Origin: Trichoplax sp. H2
Taxonomy: Eukaryota > Placozoa > Uniplacotomia > Trichoplacea
Length of the DNA stretch: 64,000 nt
Reading direction: 5' to 3'
Assembly: GCA_003344405.1 (NCBI GenBank)
Contig: NOWV01000022.1
Coordinates: 496,001 to 560,000, forward strand
Shown: in pieces, positions 1 through 12,500 of the stretch
Position numbering within the stretch: position 1 is the first letter of the stretch
How the letters are laid out: each line of letters opens with the position of its first letter
Notes under the pieces: generated by a model
What the model saw: the letters and a program-made list of their open reading frames with translations, nothing else
Databases searched by the model: none
What the model was told of the DNA's origin: nothing
Translations under genes and position numbers: made by a program

Positions 1-1166
1 ACTTAATACAAAAAATACATGAAATTGAAGTGATAGATTGATTGATACGATCAAAAATTGGGGGCAAACTGCTTTACAATGATTGTAGCTATGAATAGCA
101 ACAGTTTACAGCTATAACAAAGTGCTAACATGGACACAGAGGTCTATGGTATAGGTACAAGCAAGCATGGGCTACTGCAATCTCCTGTTATTATCCATCT
201 TGATTCTGTACAATTTAGAAAAATAGACAATATAAGAAAGGGAGTGATACAAATGCCAACTGAGCTAATATGCCTTGGTATTTGCGTGCATATGCATACA
301 CATTCTACAGTGCACAATGCTTTAATTCGTAAAGAAATGCCTAGTATAAAAAATAATAACATAGAATATTACAACGTAGACTGTATAGTATATTAATGGT
401 AATAGCTAGTCGCACACCATAAGGTACTTAAAACAGAACTCAAGTAATTATATATAATTGAATATATTATTTTTCTCTACGTCAATTTCTACAAATTTAC
501 GAGCTCACTACCGCAAGTGCTACCAACTATCACAACCATTGAAACTCTATAACTTCGTGGGAAAGATTGCTCGTGGCGAATTAGATAAAGCTATATTACA
601 CTTTGATTGAAGTGATTCTACTTTTGGCTACCTTTTTTAATACTCATTTTTTACGGTCTAAAGCAAAATACTTCAATCAAAATTTTACAGCACTACAATT
701 TTGCTAATAGATAAAGTGCTGTACGAGTATATGTATCTATTATATAGTTACTGCTAAGGATTATTACAGAGTGTTTAATTTTAAATTTATAAACTAACTT
801 CAATCTTGCTAATTGCGCAAATCTGCTTAATTTTAGACTGTAAAATTTAGATTTTAAATTGTCGGACCTACTTATTAACTATAGACAGTTTGTATAGCTG
901 TAGTGAATAACAGTTACAAGAGTCGTCTAGGTCAATTAGTTCAAAAAAGCTTGAAAGCTTTTAGTGTCTATCTACACGTATTGCATCTCTTTTTTCAGTT
1001 TGAAGGCTAAAGCTTCTTGATGCTATAGGTGATACTAGTTTGTATCTAGACGGATTAATTATAATAGCTAATATTGTTTTTACAATCGTACGGTAGTTAT
1101 AGGAATACGGTTTTAGTTATCTAAAATTAGCATAAATCGTTTCTTACTTGAAATTAATCAATTAGC
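1..1166. other. Upstream intergenic region, no gene seen
   Basis: A+T-rich sequence with short random open frames on both strands (for example 130-396 +). None has splice borders, a recognisable motif or a family resemblance. It contains the 5' flank of the SLC46-like gene. Unlike most other 5' flanks in this window, it holds no dense GTAC-palindrome array. Confidence 0.6.
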
Positions 1167-3720
1167 ATGGATGAGACGGCTAAACCAGTAAGTGAAGAAT
1201 TGGATGATTTATTCGTAGGTAGTGGCAATACCAAATCCAGGTTTTCCATTCCTATACTACGTCGCTACGTTTCACATATTGAAGTCGTAATATTCCTAGT
1301 ATTTCTCGGCTACGGAATAGGCAACGAATTGTCTACCTCTTATCCAATTTTTTACAATACTTTAAAAAACTCACCAAATGCTTCGATATTTACTGGTCGC
1401 AATTCCAGCTATTGCATCCCCTATGGCCTATTACCTAAACCCAATATCACGAACAAACCGTCTTCGCAGCATCATGAGCTATCACCAGTTGTTTGGATCG
1501 CTATTGTTAATTCAGTATACATTCTTCCGTCTGCTTTCTTCTCCATAATTTACTCTGTTTGGTCTGATCAGTACCGGAGTCGAAGGACCTTCTTAATAAT
1601 GTCCATGACCGGTATTTTTATACAAATCATCGGTTATATCATTACTATCGCAACAATTTCGTCCCCAGCCGGCTTTATCGTTGGTAATGTGATGTCTGGA
1701 ATATTTGGCGGCTATCCCACATTCATATTTTGCTGCTACGCTTACGTGGTAGATCTTAATAGCCAAAGTTCTCGTACATCTCGTTTCGTTTATATTCAGC
1801 TAGCTCAGCTACTCACTCAAGGCATCGCTACAATTGTAGGTGAGCAATGGGCAAAATACTACGGTTTTATTCCTCCTCTCGCACTATCTGCTGTAGTTGT
1901 AGCTTTAGCTATCTTCTACGTTTGGTATTTGTTGGAAGCGCCAAATGTCAAAGCCAGCATTTATGACATGAAACGGACAAGAGAATACGCCGCCGATATT
2001 TCTAAAAATATCGCCTTTTTCTTTAAGACCATCTTTAAATCTCGTGATAATAAAGTGCATTATTGCTTGATATGGGTTATTATTTCATTCGTATTACTTT
2101 CTGTGATTGGTTTTTTTGAAACGATTAACCTCTATCTATCCGGTTATCCGTATTGCTGGTCTATCGATAAAGTATTAATATATGATTGTGGACGAGAAAT
2201 AGCTATGGGAGCAGGAGCAGTTATTGGCTGGTTACTGTTTAAAGGCTGCTTTACTGAATTGACAATAGCTGGTATTGGAATTACGTTTATGATTATGGAA
2301 ACGATCATGATATCTGTGACGACCAGTAGCTCGGTACTGTTTGGATGTAAGTGCTATTACCATTTATTTAGTCGATACATTTTATCACTTATAACACTAC
2401 TGTGCATTTAGTTGTGCTGTGCCTAATTTAAGAAATTATAATAACGCAGTTGTTGATCATGTACGGGTAGAAAGATTTACCCAAATACCATGAACGTAAT
2501 ATCCAATGTATCTCGCAATTACATTGTATTGCATTCACCTATTACTAAATGAACAGGTCGTAATTTTTGTACTCCTATTATTAATCTTTGCAACTATCCT
2601 ACAGATATTAAAATCGAGTATATCGTTAATTTAATGTCAGCTTAAGTTAATATTCAATTATACATTGCACAGTCTGCCAGAGTAGCATTTTTCTTACCAA
2701 ATGTTGCTTCATATGTCTATGCCTAAATCAAGTATGGTTATAGAATATTCTATCATTGGCTAAAATATTAAATGAGATTCCTAAATCGCATCTTTATCTT
2801 TTCAATTATATCCAGCAATTGGTGTTGGAGCAATAGGAGGAGTTACCCTTCCTTGCTTGCTTAGCATTTTATCTAGGCTTGTTAGTGAAGACGAACAAGG
2901 TAAACGTTTCACGTTCGCCATGTTTTATTATCATGCTCACAGTGATGATACGGCGACTAAACTAGTCAATATTACGATCGATAATCATCAAACTTATAAC
3001 TTTAAAATCATACTGACGAGATGTCTTCATAAGCCCTTATCGTAATAGAAAGAAGTATACAATTATTTAAGTAGCGAGCAATTGCAATAGTTTTAGTAAT
3101 AGCGAGTTATTCTATTGCTGCCAATATTCTATCATCTCAATACGTTTAAGCTCAATATATTGCATTACTAAATAGTTATAGCAAGTTCATAACGTCACCG
3201 ATAACATCGTAATAATTCTCATGATCTTGATATTCTAATCAATTCACGATAGTAACATCTACTCATACTTGCCCCAATTTAACTGATTAGATTTGTAATA
3301 TTATAAAATTATTTTAGGAATCCTGTTCTGTTTTGCTGGCCTTCTTCAATTAATCATTGCTATAATTGGATTGCCAACCTTCCTCGGAATATTTATGGCA
3401 AGCCGTGTAGTAAACCCTGCGATGGTTTTTATCGTCATGACTGCGATACTCGTAGTCCCTAAAGTTATCGTTTGGTAATGAAAAGCCTGATTTATGATCA
3501 ATATTATAAAAGTGTGATTGTTGTCCTTACCTTATAAACATTGTTTTATCCTTAACTATAATTTCTAATATAACCGCATTTATTCAATTGTTGAGCATGC
3601 CGATTTCCATTAAAATACTTTGTTGATCGTCCACATACCGTTAATAATCATAGTTTAATTTTAGTTTTCTATTTTTCTAGGGTACTGTCTTTCCGTGAAT
3701 GCAGACAGACAAGAGAATAA
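1167..3720 (+). CDS. SLC46-like major facilitator superfamily transporter
   Basis: Four-exon model: 1167-2346, 2816-2899, 3318-3474, 3681-3720, giving about 486 aa with all joins in phase (family about 450-460). Exon 1 encodes a soluble N-terminus, a first hydrophobic span, an extracellular loop with N-glycosylation sites (NASIF, NSSY), then several more spans. It includes a loop SVWSDQYRSRRT, which fits the MFS loop 2-3 signature, and FIVGNVMSGIFGG. Exon 2 carries LLSILSRLVSEDEQG, very like the SLC46 (proton-coupled folate transporter group) segment ending in SEQG. Exons 3 and 4 give the last spans and a basic tail ending CRQTRE. SLC46 proteins move folates or other small organic solutes with protons; the substrate here is unknown. 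If the donor at 3475 is not used, a stop at 3476-3478 ends the protein without the tail. Membrane protein identity is firm; the subfamily is probable. Confidence 0.8.
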
Positions 3721-3721
3721 A
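3716..3721 (+). promoter_or_regulatory. Poly(A) signal overlapping the SLC46-like stop codon
   Basis: AATAAA spans the TAA stop of the four-exon model, so the 3' UTR could be very short. It depends on exon 4 being real. Confidence 0.4.
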
Positions 3722-5290
3722 TAATTCGAAGTACCGAGGCCTGATATTACAGTACCTTTGTTGTTCACTACACCGTTGATTATTTATTTATCCTATGGGC
3801 ATGAATAGTTTAGAAAGCTCTGAATATTTGTACCATGTTTGCGGTTTAAGAATCGGAAGTGGTACATTGATCTTCTTTCTCGCAAATCTAATCATAACCG
3901 GCTGTTTGAAAATCATAGCCATTACAATTAACTTCTCCCATGAAAATCTAACCTTAAGCATAAATCATGATACATGCACACATAAACAGTATGATTATTG
4001 TAGCGTTTGAGTTAGTTTGGCTTATACATCTATAAATCCCCACAGCTCGAATTAATTGCATTGTAATCATTTATACGTCACCTTGCTCATGTCTCTTGAT
4101 AAATCAGTACGACTATCTGTACAATGAATTGAGGCATGGACTGAACTAAAGTAAAATTATGTTGTAATTGACTTTTGCACTTCATGCAATCCTATCTTAT
4201 GTGCGTTAGAACTTGTTCAATTATAATTATGTTGAATCGCTTTGTAATATTAATATAATTATACTGTAATATTTGTTGTAATATCAAGGCCAATTCGTAA
4301 TAATTATTAATAAATAATAACCTTAGTGGATGCATATATTCATGAAGAATTTGTAGCATAACGTTTAGAATGAATATCGCCAGTCACTGACTTCTGACTA
4401 ACACTTAAGCAATCTGCAATACGCGAAAGTGTACCTAGATACTGTAGCATGTTCATGAGCTATCCAATGATGTATAATTATTTTTTTTACCGAGTCTAAT
4501 AAAACGTTGACAGTAAAAGTATCTACGATCTTGTCACTATATTTCCACAGTAGTAAAATTATCCAATGGTGTGAACAAGTTTCGACTTAGAGGGCTTTCA
4601 AAAGGAAAAGATAGTGTTATTGCAGTAGTTTGCAGAAAGGTAATCGGTTCACCAATGTTACTACTGTACACACTGATTCTAAACCTCATATATAAGAAGC
4701 ATGACTGCTAGGGTAGCAGGTACAAATATCGCTCTTTATCTAATTAATATTATTTACCCTTGACAGCAATGGCGATGTGCTTTAAAGTGATGTACGTGTA
4801 CTTTAATGTCTGGGAATCAGCATAGAATCGTACGTAAGTGGCGAATCTCTATCACGTAGCAGCGAAGGTGAAAATCTAAATATGATTACGTACTATGCGC
4901 AGTAATCAGCCACTAGAGCTCTAATGCTCAATAACAGCAAGCACCTAAATAGTTTAGTAAATATAATTTCATGTACATCAAGCAGCCTACTAAACTAAAT
5001 GATACAAATTTTGAATTTCACCCTGAAGCTACTTGCTAATGCGTATGTCTAACTATATCAGTTTCAAGCATGAATTTGTAGAACTGCAAACTATGTATAT
5101 GTAACCTATCGCATAAGAATATCAAACTCTATCCTAAGCTGAAAGAGGACAAAATGCTTGCAATTTGTATCGATGTCAAATACGGTATTTCTTGTAATTT
5201 GGCACAAGATTACGTTAAATCAAGTTTTTATTTTAACATTGGAACTGACAGGTGTAGTAAATTTACAGAAGAGAATTTAATCCCAAGAAA
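3721..5290. other. Convergent 3' intergenic region, no gene seen
   Basis: Lies between the 3' ends of the SLC46-like gene and the P2 gene. It is A+T-rich. The open frame at 3795-4010 (+) has no motif or splice context and is not called. No palindrome array is present. Confidence 0.55.
5227..5232 (-). promoter_or_regulatory. Poly(A) signal of the P2 gene
   Basis: AATAAA on the minus strand, about 60 bases after the stop codon of the ribosomal P2 gene, a normal distance for its 3' end. Confidence 0.5.
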
Positions 5291-5724
5291 TTAATCGAAT
5301 AAGCCGAAGCCCATGTCATCGTCAGATTCTTCTTCTTCTTCCTTCTCAGCTGGTTTTTCTTCCTTTTCTGCTTCAGGGGCAGCACCACCTCCAGCCGATG
5401 CACCAGCACCTACAAATAATTGTAAAAGTACAAATTAAACTATTAGCCGATATTGGAATTGATCGATCGAAATCATCGCTTAAGCATGGAAATTCTTGGT
5501 ATACCTGATGAGACAGCACCTCCAGATGGAACAGATGCTAATTTTGAAAGACCCTCTTTGATCACCTCATCTACATCTTTACCTTCTAGTTCAGAGATTA
5601 CTTTACTTAATCTTTCACTATCAACATCGATACCAACGCTGCCTAAAATACTTTCAATATCCGATGCACTAGGTGAATCGTTGCCACCAAGTCGTGCTAA
5701 CAAGTATGCACTCACGTATCTCAT
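5291..5724 (-). CDS. RPLP2: 60S acidic ribosomal protein P2
   Basis: Two coding exons, 5505-5724 and 5291-5409, join in phase to give 112 aa (human P2 is about 115). The protein starts [14 protein letters not shown], the P2 signature, and continues with [15 protein letters not shown] Gly/Ala-rich hinge and an acidic Glu/Lys stretch follow, ending [12 protein letters not shown], the conserved P1/P2 tail that contacts elongation factors and is the target of ribosome-directed stress factors. P1/P2 dimers bind P0 to form the large-subunit stalk that recruits GTPase translation factors. The bases just before the ATG read as a splice acceptor (TTGATAG/ATG), so the 5' UTR may be on a separate exon. 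A GTAAGT-type donor near 6061 on the minus strand is a candidate for its end, but this is only inference. Confidence 0.97.
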
Positions 5725-6179
5725 CTATCAACAGAAATCCATCAATAACTATAAGAAAAACGAAACGATTTACCAATAACAGCGTAGACCGACTCCAATG
5801 ACTAACTCTATTACTATCAAAGAGTGGGTGAATTCAATTTTACGCCATCAAACTGACTACGCTATCAAGGCTACTTTTAGGTATAGCGCCATCTTCCACT
5901 AGTGTAATCTTTGAAATGACTCTAAAATGATCCTTATCAATCAATTACTATCCTATTTTGTACCATTTAGCCTTATTTTATTTCTATCTAGGTAATTTTA
6001 CCAGTTCTTTTACCGTTATAAGCTGTAAACTAACTTATTTTAAGGGCAAGAAACTTACTTTTCTCGAGGTTGTACACGCCGTAAATGTCGTAGTGTCAAA
6101 AGAGGATGAAGCTTCGTCACAACGTGGTTTTATGACCGTCAGGCACCGCGGTCGGTGAGTCTTGTTCAACAACCATGGT
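5725..6179. other. P2 5' flank
   Basis: Contains a possible 5' UTR exon of the P2 gene ending near 6061 on the minus strand, where AAAA/GTAAGT can act as a donor. Overlapping small frames at 5958-6292 are not called. Confidence 0.3.
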
Positions 6180-6640
6180 GCAAACCATACTCTACAGTAA
6201 TATATTACTGTATGGTAGAGTACGGCACAGTGTGTAGTGTACACTCTGTGAAAAAAATGCATGGATACAGTAGAGTACAAACCAGCGGTCAACCAGTGGT
6301 CAACCAGTGTTACAGTACTACTGTCTACAGTACACTGTACTGTAGACGCAGTGCATACAATACTGTATAGTACGGTACAGTACAGTACTACTGTACTTTT
6401 ACAGCTTACAACTTACAGTACAGTACTGTACTGTAGTACAGTACTGTGACTGTTAATGCACGCTTTTTTTATGTACTGTACAGTACAGTACAGTACAGTA
6501 CAGTACAGTACACGACGCTACAGTACGATACACTGTACACTGTACGGTACAGTACATGAGTACAGTACTGTACGTACAGTATAAGAGATCTGCAGTCATA
6601 GACTACAGTACAGTACTAGAAGACCTACAGGCTACAGTAA
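6180..6640. repeat. GTAC-palindrome array 1
   Basis: Dense run of interlocked TACTGTAC / GTACAGTAC units, including an almost pure CAGTA run near 6475-6512. The motif is its own reverse complement around GTAC, so both strands look alike. The overlapping small open frames here (peptides rich in STVQY) are by-products of the repeat, not genes. It lies in the 5' flank of P2 and upstream of the GPCR. Confidence 0.9.
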
Positions 6641-6860
6641 ATAGTCATTCATAGTGTTGCGGACTACTAGACGGACAGGCAACAGCCGCCTAAGAAGACC
6701 TCCATGGCTCCATACTATAGTCGTTCCCAGTGTCGCGGACTACTAGACGGACAGGCAACGGCCGCTTATTAAGAAGACCTCCATAGTCATTCTCATTCAT
6801 ATCGTAGTGTTGCGGACTACTAGACGGAAAGGCAACGGCCGCTTATTAAGAAGACTAAAA
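6641..6860. repeat. Three-copy tandem repeat, about 68 bp unit
   Basis: Three imperfect copies share the core GCGGACTACTAGACGGACAG followed by GCAACGGCCGC and AAGAAGAC. It is much richer in G+C than its surroundings. It directly follows the first palindrome array. Confidence 0.85.
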
Positions 6861-6984
6861 TGATAAGACTGACTATTTTGCTGGCCATCTCAACTAAATT
6901 GGATGTCTGAAATGATATACTATAAGTATACTGTCTGCAATTGCCATCCAAAATGGCTGCTTGATTGTAAATTCAGGGCACAGC

Positions 6985-7122
6985 TACTGCTCTACAGTCG
7001 TGTCTTGTACTGTACAGTACGCTATACTGTAGTGTACAGTTACAGCGTACTGTACAGTACAGTACAGTACTCTAGTGGTCCTTAATATACAGTACTGTAC
7101 AGTATACTGTACAGTACAAACT
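6985..7122. repeat. GTAC-palindrome array 2
   Basis: Second dense block of GTACAGTAC-type units, ending where the 227-bp tandem repeat begins. Confidence 0.85.
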
Positions 7123-7804
7123 CACGTAGACGGCTTGCGATAATGTACCCATTTGTTAATAATTAACAGATAGTATTACCATTCGACATTATATATATTT
7201 ATATATATAAGGAGAGCGGGAATGGCAATGAAGGATGACTAATATAGTAGCTCTCCACTTCCTAGGATATTATTTGCCAAAAAAAATAAACAGTTGAAAT
7301 ACTGTATTTTGGATTAGTATTAGTTCTCTCAAACTTGCATAGAACTATTCACGTCGACGGCTTACGATAATGTACCCATTTGTTAATAATTAACAGATAG
7401 TATTACCATTCGACGTATATATATATATATATAAGGAGAGCGGGAATGGCAATGAAGGATGACTAATATAGTAGCTCTCCACTTCCTAGGATATTATTTG
7501 CCAAAAAAATAAACAGTTGAAATACTGTATTTTGGATTAGTACTGTATTAGTTCTCTCAAACTTGCATAGAACTATTCACGTCGACGGCTTGCGATAATG
7601 TACCCATTTGTTAATAATTAACAGATAGTATTACCATTCGACATTATATATATTTATATATATAAGGAGAGCGGGAATGGCAATGAAGGATGACTAATGT
7701 AGTAGCTCTCCACTTCCTAGGATATTATTTGCCCAAAAAAATAAACAGTTGAAATACTGTATTTTGGATTAGTATTAGTTCTCTCAAATTTGCATAGAAC
7801 TATT
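7123..7804. repeat. Three tandem copies of a 227-bp unit
   Basis: Copies begin at 7123, 7350 and 7578, each with CACGT(A/C)GACGGCTT, and are nearly identical, so the duplication is recent or kept uniform. Each unit holds a perfect 15-base inverted repeat (TGTTAATAATTAACA), a TATATATA tract, and a longer inverted pair GGAGAGC ... GCTCTCC (7211-7217 with 7250-7256 in copy 1) spaced by about 32 bases. No open frame of note. No terminal repeats or target-site duplication could be recognised, so the mobile-element status is open. Confidence 0.9.
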
Positions 7805-8429
7805 GTGTTGTCTATTGAATTCGATTGGAGCATACTGTACACTACTGTACACTATATTGTAGAGAACCGTTTCAGTAGCCTGCTTGACTACAGATTCCGA
7901 GGGAAATGGGTATGTCCATCCACATGTCTATCATAGTAGAAGAAAGGAAAAAAAGGGAATTTTGTTATGGATTGCCTATTAAGTTATTATAATGATGCAG
8001 TAGTCTCCAATATGAGCCACACTGGTTTATTATATTTTAAAACAATCAACTTGAATTAATGAAGTTATTCATAATGAATATGGTATAGCAAAGTAATGAT
8101 CTGATATCAATATTTTGGGCAACGTCTCATTATAATAAAGTCGTTGACGGGTCCGACAGTCTGAAATAGACTTCCTGCCAAGTTGACCGAAAAGGCAAGA
8201 TTGATCATAGTTGATCATGTATTGAGCGAGGTGGAAAAATAGCCAACGTTATTAACGAGCAATTTACTGTGCTAATTTTAGTAGACCGGCGCCATTCTAC
8301 GACTGAAAAATCTTCATCGTCGATAGCTAACAATTAGTACTATCCATATGATATTATTAAGACTACACGGGAAAACTCAAGTAGTTTGATAAGCTTCAAT
8401 AGGGCCTTGAATCCCGTCAACATTCAAGA
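7805..8429. other. GPCR 5' flank
   Basis: A short scatter of GTAC-palindrome units at about 7835-7862, then ordinary A+T-rich sequence up to the GPCR start. No other gene seen. Confidence 0.5.
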
Positions 8430-9467
8430 ATGAAGAACACCACCTATCATAATAACTCAACAGGTACCACTCCTTCGCCTATTCAGGTAATCACTATCTA
8501 TGGTATCATATTTATTTTATCCTCCATTGGTAATGTTTTACTATGTGTAGTAACGTATAAGCAACACCATCGACGCTATTCTAGTGCTAGGTTATTTATA
8601 TTCAACTTAGCAATTGCTGATCTGATTACAACCGTAAGTATACCCTTTATAGCCGTAGTGACTGTCTTTGACGAGTTTCCCTTCGATGATTTCCTGTGTA
8701 AAACTATTTACAGTGTTCGCAATTGGGCAGTCTATGCAACGGCGTTAAATCTTGTCGCCATTAGCTACGACCGTTTGCTTTGTATTCGATCGCCGTTAAC
8801 CTTTGGATTGAGTAAAAGATCAACTATTACGCTTATACTCATCGTTTGGTTTACAGCATTGATAGCTGTCTTCCCGCAATGGGTTATACTTCAGGTTCAG
8901 GAATTTCATGGTGATCATTATTGCATCGAAGCATGGACATCGCTAAAGAGTCGCCAAGCTTATTCAATCTCGATGGCGGTGTTATTCTATTTTATTCCCT
9001 TACTATGTATTTGCATTTTCAACACTGGTATCGCATTAACCATATATAAAGCAGCAAGACAAGAAATTAATCGCAGCAAGGTTATTTCCAAGAGTAAAAG
9101 AAAAATCACCATCATGATGGCAGTTATATGCATCATATTTTTCTCCTGTTATGCGTTAGCTTACATCCTTATCATATTAATTGATTTCAGTGCTCTCCCT
9201 TTGAATCCATTCAATTCTTCGGATATATCCATTTTTCTTATTGCTGACTATATTGCTTATTCTCATTCTATTTGGAATCCTATTATCTATGGATTATTTA
9301 CTATTGCAGTGAGAAAATACTCCAACAAATTGCTCTTATGTACTCGTTCGAAATCTCGCAATTCAGTGATAGAAAAAAATGAGACCAAACTTGCAACAAT
9401 GACGCAAAATCGTAATCTCTCCAAGAGCAACCTAACTATGGTGCAACCTCTTCAAACAACTGTATGA
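8430..9467 (+). CDS. Class A (rhodopsin-like) G-protein-coupled receptor, intronless
   Basis: Single-exon 345-aa protein with seven hydrophobic spans. N-glycosylation sites lie in the short N-terminus (NTT, NST). Visible class A landmarks: GN in TM1 (about 34-35), LAIAD in TM2 (60-64), the TM3 Cys90 and loop Cys165 that normally form a disulfide, ISYDRL at the end of TM3 (D114, R115), Trp140 in TM4, NPIIY (283-287) in TM7, and a basic cytoplasmic tail. Two motifs are altered: DRY is DRL, and the TM6 CWxP switch is CYAL, lacking both Trp and Pro. The layout resembles peptide/amine receptors, but the ligand cannot be named. Placozoan genomes are known to hold many single-exon class A receptors. 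Coupling through G proteins at the plasma membrane is inferred from the family. Confidence 0.93.
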   Translation: MKNTTYHNNSTGTTPSPIQVITIYGIIFILSSIGNVLLCVVTYKQHHRRYSSARLFIFNLAIADLITTVSIPFIAVVTVFDEFPFDDFLCKTIYSVRNWAVYATALNLVAISYDRLLCIRSPLTFGLSKRSTITLILIVWFTALIAVFPQWVILQVQEFHGDHYCIEAWTSLKSRQAYSISMAVLFYFIPLLCICIFNTGIALTIYKAARQEINRSKVISKSKRKITIMMAVICIIFFSCYALAYILIILIDFSALPLNPFNSSDISIFLIADYIAYSHSIWNPIIYGLFTIAVRKYSNKLLLCTRSKSRNSVIEKNETKLATMTQNRNLSKSNLTMVQPLQTTV

Positions 9468-9508
9468 AAGAACGGATTGATAACCAAACTGAATAGCTAT
9501 TGTAATCA

Positions 9509-9514
9509 AATAAA
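9509..9514 (+). promoter_or_regulatory. Poly(A) signal of the GPCR gene
   Basis: AATAAA 42 bases after the GPCR stop codon. Confidence 0.5.
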
Positions 9515-12500
9515 AGTGGATGGTCTAGCAAATTCTTGATCATATAAAAAAAGGGTTATCGCGAATAAACGCCTGGGTAATCATAAATTATTTCGTATGC
9601 TCTGCACCTTATCATTGTCTGTAGCAAAATCATGATTAACGCGAAATAGGGGTAATAGCCGTTTAAAGCTGCTAGATAATTTTGGAATATCTCAAAATTT
9701 ACAAAGTATGAAGATAATGATCTTTAGCGAAAACTTTCTCGGTTTTACTATATATTGTATATACTGCACAGTATAATATAGACGAATAGGAACAGACATA
9801 ATATTATTAAGTTTATCAGAAACGCTTGTAAAGCGATTCTACTGAAGATTGGTTTGATAAGATTGTTTTGATTTAGTAACTACAAAGTGTCGTGTCAACT
9901 GCTAGCACTTTAAGAGATATTTTATTGCACTCCATTTAATCAACTAAAATTGAAAATTGACGTAGCAAATTGATCATGATTCAATGCAAAACAAATCAAT
10001 TCACCGAATGATCAATTTTGTGAGTTCGATTTTATAGTTATTACTGATTGTAAATTTTTTAGCCCTTCGAAATAAAGGTACATTATTCTCAATGAAGCTG
10101 ATTTTTGGTTGCACTTTGTTAGCCTATGTAATAACGGTATATAAAGATGCTTACTATAAAGCAGCAATGACTATACATCGTATCATAGTATAGGAAGGTA
10201 AATAACTTGTCTATTTTGCAACACTTTCTTAATCTTTTCCTTGATCAATAGCAAATAAATAGAATAATGGCACATTTAGAGAACTGTAAATTCATGAGAG
10301 GTAAAGTCAATAGATAATAAAAGAGTTATTATTCATTTGTTTATGACTTTGACGAGTTAATATGGCAACTGTGGGTACAATAATGCCCCTATATGGTGCA
10401 ACAATTAAATGGAATTGCTCTTACAAAGTATAACAGAAGAATTAATTCTTCTGTTGCATTGTTTGCAGTTACTACGGAAACATAACTATCATACACAAGT
10501 AAATTTTTTATCGAGTTATTAATTAAGCTGGACTCGATTGAATATCCATCATACTAGGTATAATTATTTCCGTTAATTTTAAAGTTAAAGATTATACTGT
10601 TAAAATCAGCTCGAAAACTTAAATTACGCTAACTATGCTACGTATTTATTATTTAATGAATCATGGCAACTATTGAAAATCAATTACTTTACTTCAGGTC
10701 TTTAGCCTCATGATAGATAGTAATAAATGGCAAACGTGGCCCGAAATTCAAACTAGCCTATTTCAGTGTCCTCAAGCTATTCACTGAATTAGAGAGATAT
10801 TGCTATAACTATATAAATAGTATACTGGCGTTGTAAAGTACTGTACAGTTCATTCTAGGTTAGAAAGTAAAATAAATTTAAAGATGGATGAAAATGGCTG
10901 TCATCAATAAACAATAAGATTCGGTCAGAGTCAATCTATCAGGTATGCAATACTAGGAGTTTCATACTACAGTTCAATCTTGCTACCCTCTATATTAGAT
11001 AAATAAAATCTTCAGGATATATGGTTTCGTGCGTAATCAGTACCTGTATGAATTACCTTCAGTAATCTAACTTCAATACAGTATCACTTTATTGCTATTT
11101 ATTAACTATCAATAAGTATACGAAATTGTTAGGTGTAAGATGCGTTGTTATTAACTATATGGTACTACACGGATACTGCTGAACGTTAAGATAATTAAAC
11201 TTAAAAATACTACAGTAGCTAGCGCAATCAATCATAAGAAACGCTATAGTACCGGTGTCAGAGTTTAGAAATGCTATAAAAGAACCCGTATTTCATCGCT
11301 TTTCGGAGTCAGTTAAAGCAAGGCACAACTCTGCTAATTATAAATTGTTGAAAGCAAGCGAAGAAAACCCAACATAGGGCGATAGCTGCTACACAATCAA
11401 TCAAGATAGGCAAGACCTTGAACAGCAAATTAATACCACTACTTTTACGGTAGTAGAAATAGCCGCCTTAAGTAGATAGTGAAGTTTGCTACAGTCAAAC
11501 TAATAAATAGATCAATCAGATATATATCTCATTGTCGCCTAACTACTATAACTCGGTACTGTTTACATTCTAAGTTAGAAAAATAATTCCAGCTGCAAAT
11601 CGGTTATTTTTCTCGTTTATGGGTTCGAATTTGTAATCACTACTTGAATCAGTATATAAATTAGCTTGATACCGTTATGAATTTATTTACTTTCAATGGC
11701 AATCATCACAACTACCTTTAGCTCATTATTTTCTAGCAATTACACCTCTCTCGTGCCTCCTCTTCACTAAATTATGAGCTCAAATTTTATAGATATAACA
11801 ATTAATTTACGGCAAACCTACACAGCTATCAATACACATTACTTAAATAACATTATAAATAGATGTAGCACACCGTCAAGCTAGTTGCAAGTATTTATTA
11901 TCTCTTTATTAATACATGCTTGTTAAATTATCTAACAAATGCCATATGGCGATGATTAAATAATTCTCTTGCATTATAATAATGTATCGTACTTTAGCAC
12001 ACACGAGGTATAAAATGCACTAGCATCAAGGCAGTTGATTTAGATAATTCAGCTTTATCTAAATAAACGGCATTAGAACTTTGAAATAGCATTATTATCG
12101 CATCTTAATGCAGTTCATATAATTATTTTATGCCCATAACCAAATGTATTTTTAATAATAATTAATAGAGTCCATCATATAGATAACTCCTATACTGTAG
12201 ATTTAGTAAATATTTATTTGCATTCAATGTTATCATGAAGCCAAAAGGCAACAAAAATTATGCTATAACAACAGCGTAATAATTTTTCGCGATCAGGTCA
12301 TTTGTTGTTCTTCTACGCTATACAAGAATATCGTAAGTCTATCTATCGATACTAAGCAAAGTTCAGATATATTCTACTGAGCGATAAAGATCACCCCCAC
12401 ACGCTAAGCTTAATCGACTTATGATCTGATCAAGCAATGTACGAGTATACACGTATAATACGCATATGCCGCACCGTTACTCTAAATCATTTCTGTCGTA

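Noticed and set aside
6155-7085. Overlapping small open frames with peptides such as STVQYST
   Set aside because: They are translations of the GTAC-palindrome repeat in several frames and on both strands, with no conserved protein character.
7123-7804. CRISPR-like array
   Set aside because: Three long near-identical tandem units with no spacers in a eukaryotic context; this is a satellite-type repeat.
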